A DNA stretch of 64,000 nt. Source: Rhodocyclaceae bacterium. GTDB taxonomy: Bacteria; Pseudomonadota; Gammaproteobacteria; Burkholderiales; Rhodocyclaceae. Positions 8,893 to 16,750 of this stretch are shown here, in pieces (position 1 is the stretch's first letter; each line of letters opens with the position of its first letter). The translations under genes and the position numbers were made by a program. The DNA is taken from the NCBI GenBank assembly GCA_016791105.1, contig JAEUNM010000127.1, positions 1 to 64,000 of the forward strand, given 5' to 3'. Under the pieces are notes generated by a model. It saw only the letters and a list, made by a program, of their open reading frames with translations. It ran no database searches and was not told where the DNA came from.

Positions 8893-10485
8893 TCAAACTG
8901 CGCCGCGCAGGCGCTCGAAATCCAGCCCGAAGCGCAGCAAATATTTTCTGAGCCGGTCGGCGTCATTGGCGTGTTTTTTTCCCGCGCGTGACACCGCGAA
9001 CAGGCGCCGGCCTGCCTCCGACAGAGAGCTGCTGCTGCGGCACACGGCGATGACGCCATTCAGTTGGCAGCGGTCGAACCAATCCAGATTTTCCGCGGCG
9101 GACTGCAGAATTTGCGCGCAGGCGTCCTGGTCGCGGCCGTCCGCCTGCCAAGCCCCGCGCAGCCGATCTATTTCTTCTTCCACCGCAGTTTCGGTAATGC
9201 GACCCGCTTCGGCCAACGTGGCCATGCGCGTGACCGATGCGCCCAGTTCGCGGAAATTGCCGCTCCAGCGCGCCGCCGGCGAGGCCGCGAACTCCAGGTA
9301 GCGCTTGCGCGCTTCGGCACTGAAGCGCACCTGGCGGCCCTGGTCGTGCGCGTGGCGCTCTAGTTCGAAATCGAGATTGGGTTCGATGTCTTCCGGGCGC
9401 GCGGCGAGGCCGGGCAGATCGAAAGTCCATAAGTTGATGCGCGCATACAAATCTTCGCGAAAGCGCCCGGCCGCTACCCATAGGCGCAAATCGCGGTGGG
9501 TGCCGGCGATGAGCTGAAAATCGCTTTCCGCCTCGCGATCCGCGCCGAAGGGGAAAAAGCGCTTTTCTTCCACGGCTTTGAGCAGCATGGCCTGTTCGTC
9601 CGCGCCCAGTTCGCCGATTTCATCGAGAAACAGCAAACCGCCGTCGGCTGCGCGCAACAGGCCGGCGCGTTCGGTCTGGGCACCGGTGAACGCGCCTTTC
9701 ACGTGGCCGAATAGCGCCGACATGGCGGAATCGCCGCGCAAGGTGGCGCAATTGATTTCCACGAAGCGCCCGGCCAGGCGCTGGCGCTGCTTTTTGAGTT
9801 CATACACGCGGCGTGCCAGGAAGGATTTGCCGGCACCGGTGGGGCCCACCAGCAGCATGGGCGCGCGCGAGCGGCCGGCCACCTGTTCCATGCGCTCGAC
9901 CATGCGATTGAATGCCGCGTTGCGGGTGGCGATGCCGGATTTGAGGAAATTCAGACCATCGGTGCGCTCACGCGCGAAGCGCTGCGCGATTTTGTCGTAG
10001 CGCGATAGATCCAGATCGATCACGCTGACCGAGCCGCCCACGTCGACGTCCCCTTTGCGCGATGGCGAAGTCTGCACCAGGCGTGCCGGCAGATAGTGCG
10101 CTTCGGCAAGCAAAAACCAGCAAATTTGCGCCACGTGGCTGCCGGTCGTGATGTGGATCAGGTAGTCCTCGCGCTCGGTGTCGAACGCATAGGCGCGCGC
10201 AAAGTCGTGCAGCGCGGCATATACCTCCTCGAAATCCCAGGCGTCGCGCAGATTCATTTCGACGCGGCGGACCTGGGTTTCCGGCGACACCGCCGCGATA
10301 TCCAGCGCGATACGCTCGGCCAGACCGCGGCCGCGCACATCGTGCAGCAATTCCAGGCGGTTTATCACCAGGTTTTCCTGCTGGCACAAGGCCACGGTGG
10401 GGCGCCACCTTTCCCAGCGCTGCGGACCTTTGCCGGCGAAATCGAGCTGGGTGCCGAGAAAGCCGATCGCCACGGTGTTTTTCAT
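8893..10485 (-). CDS. rtcR: RtcR, sigma-54 activator of the RNA-repair operon
   Basis: A 530-residue sigma-54-dependent regulator, close to the usual RtcR length. The N-terminal ~180 residues (from MKNTVAIGFLGTQLD) form the RtcR-type CARF ligand domain. The AAA+ domain has Walker A GPTGAGKS (~213), the sigma-54 contact loop GAFTGA (~262) and Walker B LLFLDEIGEL. The C-terminus carries a helix-turn-helix region. The start at 10485 matches the conserved beginning of the family; an open frame runs further upstream but is not homologous. In E. coli RtcR senses an RNA-damage product and activates rtcBA. Here it is divergent from the zinc-ribbon-rtcB-rtcA genes, with a -24/-12 promoter in between, which fits exactly. 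Confidence 0.95.
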   Translation of the reverse strand: MKNTVAIGFLGTQLDFAGKGPQRWERWRPTVALCQQENLVINRLELLHDVRGRGLAERIALDIAAVSPETQVRRVEMNLRDAWDFEEVYAALHDFARAYAFDTEREDYLIHITTGSHVAQICWFLLAEAHYLPARLVQTSPSRKGDVDVGGSVSVIDLDLSRYDKIAQRFARERTDGLNFLKSGIATRNAAFNRMVERMEQVAGRSRAPMLLVGPTGAGKSFLARRVYELKKQRQRLAGRFVEINCATLRGDSAMSALFGHVKGAFTGAQTERAGLLRAADGGLLFLDEIGELGADEQAMLLKAVEEKRFFPFGADREAESDFQLIAGTHRDLRLWVAAGRFREDLYARINLWTFDLPGLAARPEDIEPNLDFELERHAHDQGRQVRFSAEARKRYLEFAASPAARWSGNFRELGASVTRMATLAEAGRITETAVEEEIDRLRGAWQADGRDQDACAQILQSAAENLDWFDRCQLNGVIAVCRSSSSLSEAGRRLFAVSRAGKKHANDADRLRKYLLRFGLDFERLRGAV

Positions 10486-10622
10486 TTCGTATAAAAAAAG
10501 ATAAATAACGCGAATAAATTCTATCAAACTGGATGTGCCGGGTTCCGTGGAATCGTTGGCAAAATTCGAAACTACCTTTCGGATCAAAGACATCAGTCTG
10601 TGTGGCCGACGCGCCACCGGGC

Positions 10623-10638
10623 TGGCATGGCTCTCGCT
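10623..10638 (+). promoter_or_regulatory. Sigma-54 promoter of the rtc operon
   Basis: TGGCATGGCTCTCGCT matches the -24/-12 consensus TGGCACG-N4-TTGCW, with the -24 GG and -12 GC at the right distance. It lies on the + strand about 150 bp before the zinc-ribbon gene and ~140 bp from the rtcR start. RtcR is a known sigma-54 activator of rtc genes, so the placement is what the biology predicts. Transcription would start near 10650. Confidence 0.75.
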
Positions 10639-10775
10639 AAGTGAATAGCGACCGCGACAGGGCCGCGGTTTCCGACCCGCCGGGTAAATCGAATGCCGGC
10701 GTGTATCAGTCGAAGCGCGGCCCAGTCCGGCAAGGGAACACCCAACGCAAACCATCAACACGCCGAGACCAGGCC

Positions 10776-11186
10776 ATGAAAACCTACAAGAGCGGAAAGC
10801 AACGCCGCGAAGAATTGCGCGCCGCGCGGCAGCGCCGACGAACGAAGCGCGCGCGTGCGGAACTGCCGGTCGCGGCCATCGCGGCATTGCGTGCCGCCGG
10901 CCGCGAGCCGGTTTGTGCGGCGCTGCTGGCGCCCGGCAATAGTTACGGCCTGCCGGAATTCGCGCGCCGCGGCTGGTATGAAGATATGCCCTTCCGTTGC
11001 AAGGATTGTGGCGCCGCATGTGTGTGGACGGCGGCGCGCCAGCGCTGGTGGTACGAAGTCGCCAAAGGCGGCGTTTTTACGAGCGCGGTTCGCTGTGCGG
11101 CGTGCCGCGCTGCCGAGCGGCAACGCGTCGCGGCTGCGCGCCGGGCGCAGATCGAAGGGATGGCCCGCAAATGTGCGGGCCGCTGA
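10776..11186 (+). CDS. Zinc-ribbon protein of the rtc operon
   Basis: A 136-residue basic protein. The N-terminal half is a lysine/arginine-rich helix (from MKTYKSGKQRREELRAARQ). The C-terminal half has a treble-type zinc site with two CxxC pairs, CKDC and CAAC, enclosing an aromatic core (CVWTAARQRWWYEVAKGG), as in the 'probable zinc-ribbon' family. It is the first gene after the sigma-54 promoter and ends 20 bp before rtcB. An upstream in-frame extension to 10641 is rejected because it overlaps the promoter region and has no conserved look. The basic tail plus zinc ribbon suggest RNA or ribosome binding linked to RNA repair; this is inference from context. Confidence 0.8.
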   Translation: MKTYKSGKQRREELRAARQRRRTKRARAELPVAAIAALRAAGREPVCAALLAPGNSYGLPEFARRGWYEDMPFRCKDCGAACVWTAARQRWWYEVAKGGVFTSAVRCAACRAAERQRVAAARRAQIEGMARKCAGR

Positions 11187-11206
11187 ATGGAAACCGGAGC
11201 TGAAAC

Positions 11207-12424
11207 ATGGACTACCAAGTGCTTGAAGTCGAAAACGGCAAACCCATCAAAATGTGGACCGCCGGCGTGCCGGTGGAGGACGCGGCGCGCAAACAACTGA
11301 TCAATACCGCGCGCATGCCTTTCATCCACGGCCACCTGGCGGTCATGCCGGACGTGCATCTGGGTAAAGGTTCCACCATAGGGAGCGTGATTCCCACCCG
11401 CGGCGCCATCATTCCGGCCGCCGTGGGTGTGGATATCGGCTGCGGCATGATGGCCGCGCGCACCAGCCTGACGGCGGCCGATCTGCCGGACAATCTGCTC
11501 GGGCTGCGCAGCGCCATCGAACGCGCCGTGCCCCACGGCCGCACGCCGCCGCGCAAAGGTCGCGACGTCGGCGCCTGGGAACACCCGCCGGCCGCAGTGG
11601 ACGCGGCCTGGGGTGATTTGCGGCGCGGCTTCGAGCGCATCACGCAAAAATACCCGCGCCTCAAAAACACCAATAACCGCCAGCACCTCGGAACCCTGGG
11701 CGGCGGCAACCACTTCATCGAAGTGTGCCTGGATGAGGCGGATTGCGTGTGGTTCATGCTGCACTCGGGTTCGCGCGGTATCGGCAATGCCATCGGCACC
11801 CTGTTCATCGCCCTGGCGCAGGACGACATGCGTGCCCACATCGCCAATCTGCCCGACCGCGACCTGGCGTATTTTTGCGAAGGCAGCCCGCATTTCGACG
11901 ACTATGTGGAAGCGGTCGGCTGGGCGCAGGATTATGCGCGCACGAACCGTCACATCATGATGCAGGCGGTGGTGGCGGCGGCGCGCAGCGTGATCGCGCA
12001 GCCATTTGCGGCCGCCGTGGAAGCCGTGAATTGCCACCACAACTATGTGCAGCGCGAAACCCACGCCGGTGCCGAGGTGTTGGTGACGCGCAAGGGCGCG
12101 GTGTCGGCGAAAAAGGGCGAACTGGGCATCATTCCGGGCTCCATGGGCGCGAAAAGCTTTATCGTGCGCGGGCTGGGCAATGAGGAATCGTTCTGCTCCT
12201 GCAGCCACGGTGCCGGCCGCACCATGAGCCGTAACGAAGCGAAACGCCGCTACAGCGTGGAAGACCAGGAACGTGCCACCGCCCACGTCGAATGCCGCAA
12301 GGACGCCGCCGTGATCGACGAAATTCCGATGGCTTATAAGGACATCGATGCAGTCATGCAGGCGCAGCGCGAACTGGTGGAAATCGTGCATACGCTGCGT
12401 CAGGTGGTGTGTGTGAAGGGCTGA
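11207..12424 (+). CDS. rtcB: RtcB, 3'-phosphate RNA-splicing ligase
   Basis: A 405-residue RtcB. The enzyme joins RNA 2',3'-cyclic-phosphate or 3'-phosphate ends to 5'-OH ends, using GTP and Mn2+ through a histidine-GMP intermediate. Metal-site and catalytic motifs are all visible: GVDIGCGM with Cys79, GGGNHFIEV, HSGSRGIGN, PGSMGAKSFIVRG, and CSHGAGRTMSR with the nucleophile His334. A GGAG lies 9 nt before the ATG. It is the central gene of the rtc operon and repairs broken tRNA or rRNA, for example after ribotoxin attack. That is relevant because the window also carries PIN and HEPN RNase-toxin genes. Confidence 0.97.
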   Translation: MDYQVLEVENGKPIKMWTAGVPVEDAARKQLINTARMPFIHGHLAVMPDVHLGKGSTIGSVIPTRGAIIPAAVGVDIGCGMMAARTSLTAADLPDNLLGLRSAIERAVPHGRTPPRKGRDVGAWEHPPAAVDAAWGDLRRGFERITQKYPRLKNTNNRQHLGTLGGGNHFIEVCLDEADCVWFMLHSGSRGIGNAIGTLFIALAQDDMRAHIANLPDRDLAYFCEGSPHFDDYVEAVGWAQDYARTNRHIMMQAVVAAARSVIAQPFAAAVEAVNCHHNYVQRETHAGAEVLVTRKGAVSAKKGELGIIPGSMGAKSFIVRGLGNEESFCSCSHGAGRTMSRNEAKRRYSVEDQERATAHVECRKDAAVIDEIPMAYKDIDAVMQAQRELVEIVHTLRQVVCVKG

Positions 12425-12456
12425 GCGCAGTGCGCGCCGGCCGTATGGGGCAAAAC

Positions 12457-13485
12457 ATGGAAATCACTGCAATGCAGCCGTTGCAACTGGATGGCTCGGA
12501 AGGCGAGGGAGGCGGGCAGATTTTGCGCACCGCGCTGGCGCTGTCCATGATTACCGGGCGGCCGTTTCGTATCGAGCGCATACGCGCGCGGCGCAGCAAG
12601 CCCGGCTTGCTGCGCCAGCACCTGACCGCCGTGCAGGCGGCTGCGGCGATCAGCGGCGCTGTGGTACAGGGCGCCCAGCCCGGTTCGCAAACGCTGGAAT
12701 TCGCGCCCGGCACGATACGTGGCGGCGATTATCGCTTTGCCATCGGTACTGCGGGCTCCTGCACCCTGGTGCTGCAAACGGTGCTGCCGGCCTTGTGGTT
12801 CGCCGATGCGCCGGCCAGCGTGGTGGTGACGGGCGGCACGCACAATCCGGCCGCGCCGCCGGCCGATTTCCTGATTCGCGCCTGGGTGCCGATCCTGCGC
12901 GGCATGGGTGTGGATATGGAGGTGGAATTGCAGCGGCACGGCTTCGTGCCGGCCGGCGGCGGCTGCGTGCGAGCCACCGTGCGCCCCTGCCATGCTTTGC
13001 AGCCGCTGGAGCTGACCGAACGCGGCGCGCTGCTGGGCTGTACCGCCACCGCCGTCGTGGCAGGCGTGGCGGGCGAGGTCGCGCGGCGCGAACTGGATGC
13101 CGTGGCGAGCCGCCTGCCGCAGGCGCAACAGCAAATTCGCCAGTTGCCGGCCAATGAGGGGCCCGGCAACGTGCTCATGCTGGAACTGCGCCATGAGCGC
13201 TGCTCCGAACTATTCACCAGCTTCGGCGCGCGTGGTCTGCCTGCGGAAAACGTCGCGGCGCGGCTGCTGAAGGAGCAGCACGCTTACGCGCGTTCGAATG
13301 CCGCGGTGGGTGAACACCTGGCCGATCAACTGGTGATTCCGCTCGCCCTGGCCGGACGCGGGCGCTTTACAGCCGCGCTGCTGTCCTCGCATCTGGCCAC
13401 CAATATCGAGGTGGTGCGCCGCTTTCTCGATGTGGATATGCGTACCCGCGCGGGGGAGCGTTGCGTGATCGTGGAAGCCGGCTGA
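12457..13485 (+). CDS. rtcA: RtcA, RNA 3'-terminal phosphate cyclase
   Basis: A 342-residue RNA cyclase that converts 3'-phosphate RNA ends to 2',3'-cyclic phosphates using ATP, making substrates for RtcB. The family start LDGSEGEGGGQILRTALALS is intact, as are GGTHNPAAPPADF and the C-terminal SSHLATNIEVV, whose histidine (about residue 312) corresponds to the AMP-accepting His309 of the E. coli enzyme. The start is uncertain: GTG 12409 would overlap rtcB, and ATG 12445, 12457 and 12472 are also possible. 12457 gives the normal length. It follows rtcB by 32 bp in the same operon. Confidence 0.94.
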   Translation: MEITAMQPLQLDGSEGEGGGQILRTALALSMITGRPFRIERIRARRSKPGLLRQHLTAVQAAAAISGAVVQGAQPGSQTLEFAPGTIRGGDYRFAIGTAGSCTLVLQTVLPALWFADAPASVVVTGGTHNPAAPPADFLIRAWVPILRGMGVDMEVELQRHGFVPAGGGCVRATVRPCHALQPLELTERGALLGCTATAVVAGVAGEVARRELDAVASRLPQAQQQIRQLPANEGPGNVLMLELRHERCSELFTSFGARGLPAENVAARLLKEQHAYARSNAAVGEHLADQLVIPLALAGRGRFTAALLSSHLATNIEVVRRFLDVDMRTRAGERCVIVEAG

Positions 13486-13696
13486 GCGGTCTGATTGGCA
13501 GCGCACTCACCGCGCTAAGTCTGGCGATTTGCTGCGGTCCTGGCGGACGCCGGGTTGCGCGCACGCTGCCCGCCTGCAAGCGCAGACGAGTCCGACCCAT
13601 GCCGCCGGGATGAGGATGAATGCCGTCCAGGCAGGCGGGGAAAAAACCAGGCTTCAGCTTGATCGGCGCATCTGCGCGGCGCCAGAGGCCCTGGGG

Positions 13697-13762
13697 GTGC
13701 GGGCGTCTCGCCCGCACGACCGCGCTGTCGCAAGTTCAGGCGGGCGGTAAAACCCGCCCGCC
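13697..13762. repeat. Two REP-type hairpins downstream of rtcA
   Basis: A GTGCGGGCG-TCT-CGCCCGCAC hairpin (13697-13717) is followed by a 9-bp-stem hairpin at 13739-13762 (GGCGGGCGG ... CCGCCCGCC). Together they match the two hairpins found in each unit of the 25.5-26.7 kb tandem array. They lie between the convergent rtcA and chemoreceptor genes and could stop transcription from both sides. Confidence 0.7.
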
Positions 13763-13790
13763 CGGAAACGTCAAGCTCCGCGACCGGCGC

Positions 13791-16178
13791 TCAAAATTCT
13801 TCCCACTCGTCATTGGCCGGGGCCGCTGCGGTCAGGCTGGCCGGCACTTTACCGGCGCCCGCGGCACGGCGTACTGGTGCCGGCGGCGGCGAACTTCCGC
13901 CAGAGCCGGCGGCGCTCGTGCGCGAGGCCGACGCCCCTCCGCCCTGACCAATGCGGAACATGGCGACCACGCGGGCCAACGTCTGTGCCTGTTCCTCCAG
14001 AGATTCCGCCGCGGCGGCAGCCTGTTCCACCAGCGCGGCATTTTGCTGCGTCACTTCGTCCATCGAATTGACGGCCACGGTAACCTGTTCGATGCCGGAA
14101 CTTTGTTCGCGGCTGGCGCTGCTGATGTCGGTGACCAGATCGGCGACGGAGCCGAAACTGGCCACGACTTCTTCTATCGTTTTGCCGGCCTGGCTCACCA
14201 GTTTGACGCCGCCATTGACGTTTTCCACCGATGCGGAAATGAGCGTCTTTATTTCTCGCGCCGCCTGCGCGCTGCGTTGCGCGAGCGCGCGTACTTCCGA
14301 CGCCACCACCGCAAAGCCGCGTCCCTGCTCACCGGCGCGGGCAGCTTCGACCGCGGCATTGAGCGCAAGGATGTTGGTCTGGAAGGCGATGGAATCGATC
14401 ACGCCTATGATGTCGGCGATTTTTTGTGCCGAGCGCTGAATTTCGCCCATGGTTTCCACCACGCCGTGCACGGTTTCACCGCCGCGGCGTGCGGCGTCAT
14501 TGCTGCTGGCGGCAAGCGTGTTGGCGCGCTGGGCGTTTTCGGCGTTCTGGCGTACCGTGGCGTTCAGTTCTTCCATTGAGCTGGCAGTTTCCTCCAGCGA
14601 ACTGGCCTGTTCTTCGGTGCGTGCGGAAAGGTCGCGGTTGCCGGCGGCGATTTCGGAGGCGGCGGTATTGATCGCTTCGCTCGCTTCCTGGATTTGCCCG
14701 ACCACCTCGCGCAGCCGGTCCACCGTGGCATTGGTGTCGTCCTTCAGTTGCCCGAAGGTGCCGGCATATTCGCCCTTGACGTGCTCATTCAGTTCGCCGC
14801 GCGAAATGGCATTCAACACGCCGGCTACTTCGCGCAGGCCGCGCGCCACCAGTTCCGTCAGTTCGTTGAGGCCGGCCGCCACTTCGCGGAAAAAGCCCTG
14901 TTTGCCTTCCAGCGCCAGACGACGCGAGAAGTCGCCGCGCGTGGCGGCGGTCAGTACGTCCGCCAGTTCGTTTTCTATCGCCACTTCCTGCGTGCGGTCC
15001 AGCCATTCGAGCACCGTGCCTATGCGCGCACCGCCGGCATCGACGACCGGGTTGGCAGTGAGGCGGAAACTGCGTCCGCCCACGGCGATGTCCGCCCTAT
15101 GCACGCCTGTTAGTCCAGCCAATATTTGGCGCTGGTGACCGGGGTTGCGATGGAAGTCGTCGAAATTGCGGCCCAGCAGGCCGGCCGCGCTGAAGCTCGG
15201 CAAGTCCTTGCGAATGTCCGCTTCCGCTGCGCGCAGCGTGCTGCCCAACGCTTCGTTCAGGTAGAGAATGCGGCCGTCGGTATCGGCCAGCATGACGTTG
15301 GTGGAACATTTGTCCAGCGCATTGCGTATGCGCAGCGATTCGCGCGCCGTTTCGCGCTCGGCGCCCATGCGCTCGCTGAGGCTTTGCTGCATGCGCGCCA
15401 GTGCGGTCAGCAATGCCGCCAGTTCATCCTTGCCCTCCGCTTCGATGCGATTATCCAGACGGTCGGCGGCGATGGCGTCGGCAATTTCCACGGCACGGTC
15501 CAGGGGGCGCGTAATGCTGTGCGAAATGGCCAGACTGGTAATCAGCACCAGCACGATGGCGAGCAGGCCCAGGCCCAGTCCGACGGCAAATATCCAGCGG
15601 TAAGCGGAGTCTAGCGAGGCGTTTTCGGCTTTGGCACTATCGACGTAAAACGCCAGCAGCGTTTCGGCTTTTTTCGAAGCTTCGGCATAAGCCGGATTGA
15701 TCACGTCGAGCAGGGTGCGCGTCGCGGTCATATAGTCGCCGGCCCGGATTTGGCCGACAGCGACGGCGAGGCCGTCCTTCACATAGTGCGTGCGTGCGGC
15801 TGCGTATTGGTCCAGCAGGCTGCGTTCATCCGCGTTCAGTTGGCGTTTGGCAAAGGCTTCGACGATGGACGTGATTTCGTCGCGATTTTTCGCGATCGCG
15901 TCCAGGTGTTTGTCGACCGGATGGTCATGCAGTTTGGCGAACGGACTTTCCGGATTGTGCTGCAGCGCCAGCATTACCTGCGCGCGGTTTTCATTCATGA
16001 GGCGCAACATGCGGCCGGTCTGGGTGGTCGGTTCGAGCTTGTCCGAGTAGATCAGATGCATGCCGTTATTGGCCGCATGCATGCCGCCCAGGCCGATTAC
16101 CGTGCCGACCGCGATCATTCCGAGTATGGCGACCATGAGCGCCATGAGGCGCGTTTTTACCGAAAATCGATTGAGCAT
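13791..16178 (-). CDS. Methyl-accepting chemotaxis protein with PAS domain and WEEF tail
   Basis: A 795-residue chemoreceptor. Residues ~9-32 form TM1, then comes a four-helix-bundle periplasmic domain (LRLMNENRAQVML), TM2 near 190-215, HAMP, a cytoplasmic PAS domain (ADTDGRILYLNEAL), a second HAMP-like element, and the signalling domain with the conserved tip IDSIAFQTNILALNAAVEA. The protein ends NDEWEEF, matching the NWETF-type tail that tethers CheR/CheB in enteric receptors, so it is probably a high-abundance, self-adapting receptor. The start at 16178 is where the receptor homology begins (MLNRFSVKTRL); upstream in-frame codons give no recognisable sequence. No che genes are nearby. The ligand cannot be told. 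Confidence 0.93.
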   Translation of the reverse strand: MLNRFSVKTRLMALMVAILGMIAVGTVIGLGGMHAANNGMHLIYSDKLEPTTQTGRMLRLMNENRAQVMLALQHNPESPFAKLHDHPVDKHLDAIAKNRDEITSIVEAFAKRQLNADERSLLDQYAAARTHYVKDGLAVAVGQIRAGDYMTATRTLLDVINPAYAEASKKAETLLAFYVDSAKAENASLDSAYRWIFAVGLGLGLLAIVLVLITSLAISHSITRPLDRAVEIADAIAADRLDNRIEAEGKDELAALLTALARMQQSLSERMGAERETARESLRIRNALDKCSTNVMLADTDGRILYLNEALGSTLRAAEADIRKDLPSFSAAGLLGRNFDDFHRNPGHQRQILAGLTGVHRADIAVGGRSFRLTANPVVDAGGARIGTVLEWLDRTQEVAIENELADVLTAATRGDFSRRLALEGKQGFFREVAAGLNELTELVARGLREVAGVLNAISRGELNEHVKGEYAGTFGQLKDDTNATVDRLREVVGQIQEASEAINTAASEIAAGNRDLSARTEEQASSLEETASSMEELNATVRQNAENAQRANTLAASSNDAARRGGETVHGVVETMGEIQRSAQKIADIIGVIDSIAFQTNILALNAAVEAARAGEQGRGFAVVASEVRALAQRSAQAAREIKTLISASVENVNGGVKLVSQAGKTIEEVVASFGSVADLVTDISSASREQSSGIEQVTVAVNSMDEVTQQNAALVEQAAAAAESLEEQAQTLARVVAMFRIGQGGGASASRTSAAGSGGSSPPPAPVRRAAGAGKVPASLTAAAPANDEWEEF

Positions 16179-16400
16179 GATTGCTGTTTTTTCGTGCAGG
16201 GTTGGACAAAGAGGCGCGGCGGCATGGCCGCCAGCTCCCGGTACCGTGACGGCTGCGGCCAAGCCGGCGGGCAAGCGTCGCCGCGCGCAGGGCTCATTGT
16301 TCGTAGCTGTCGCGGATTATTACGGCTGCACCGGTGCCGGCTTGAGGCGTGGTGCGGGATGCGGCGGTATTTGGCGATGCGTAAGCGGCGCCTGGGGGCG

Positions 16401-16508
16401 CCCGTTGCGGTGAGCCCGGATGCCTACGCAGAATTTTTGCAGCGGCTTGACCGCCCGGCGCAACCCAATGAACGGTTGCAGCAGACCATGCGGGCAAAAC
16501 TTCCCTGG
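16401..16508 (+). pseudogene. Remnant of a TacA-like (DUF1778) antitoxin
   Basis: The + strand encodes VSPDAYAEFLQRLDRP followed by AQPNERLQQTMRAKLPW. This is the C-terminal signature of DUF1778 antitoxins (a helix, LDxP, xPNxxL, then a short basic tail ending PW). The N-terminal ribbon-helix-helix half is missing, and no start codon gives a normal length. It is directly followed by a fragment of the partner GNAT toxin in the order expected for tacAT. The call is from motif memory and needs a profile search. Confidence 0.6.
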
Positions 16509-16525
16509 TCGCCGGTCCGTCGTAC

Positions 16526-16597
16526 ATGTTGCGCCCGCCCGAGCCGCTGCGGCCGGATTACCTGATTGCCGAATTCGACAGCGGCGTAGCCATGTAG
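16526..16597 (+). pseudogene. Remnant of a TacT-like GNAT toxin
   Basis: ATG 16526 opens a 23-codon frame, MLRPPEPLRPDYLIAEFDSG then VAM and stop. It resembles the conserved start of GNAT toxins of the TacT family (MLxxPEPLxxxHxxxxFDCGxxxLD). The rest of the gene is absent: the homology stops where dispersed-repeat DNA begins at ~16600. With the antitoxin scrap just upstream it marks a decayed toxin-antitoxin locus. Confidence 0.55.
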
Positions 16598-16660
16598 CCA
16601 TGCAGGTTGGGGTGACGCGAGGAACCCCGACATCGGCGGTTCAGTCGCGCAGGGCGGATT

Positions 16661-16691
16661 TGTTGGGGTTCGCAGGCTCACGCCAACCTAC
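16661..16691 (-). repeat. Dispersed repeat copy (GTAGGTTGG family)
   Basis: Read on the minus strand this is GTAGGTTGGCGTGAGCCTGC plus GAACCCCAACA, the same element as at 36001, 36856 and 38847 on the + strand. Degenerate copies lie at ~16603-16632 and at 16751-16785. The inverted halves GTTGGGGT/ACCCCAAC can form a hairpin. Confidence 0.8.
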
Positions 16692-16750
16692 GAGCTACGA
16701 GCTTCCGGCCGCGAGGCCACGGCAGCATCCTGACGCTGCCCGCGATCAGG

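Noticed and set aside
10486..11019. N-terminal extension of rtcR
   Set aside because: It overlaps the sigma-54 promoter and the zinc-ribbon gene, and RtcR homology begins at MKNTVAIGF.
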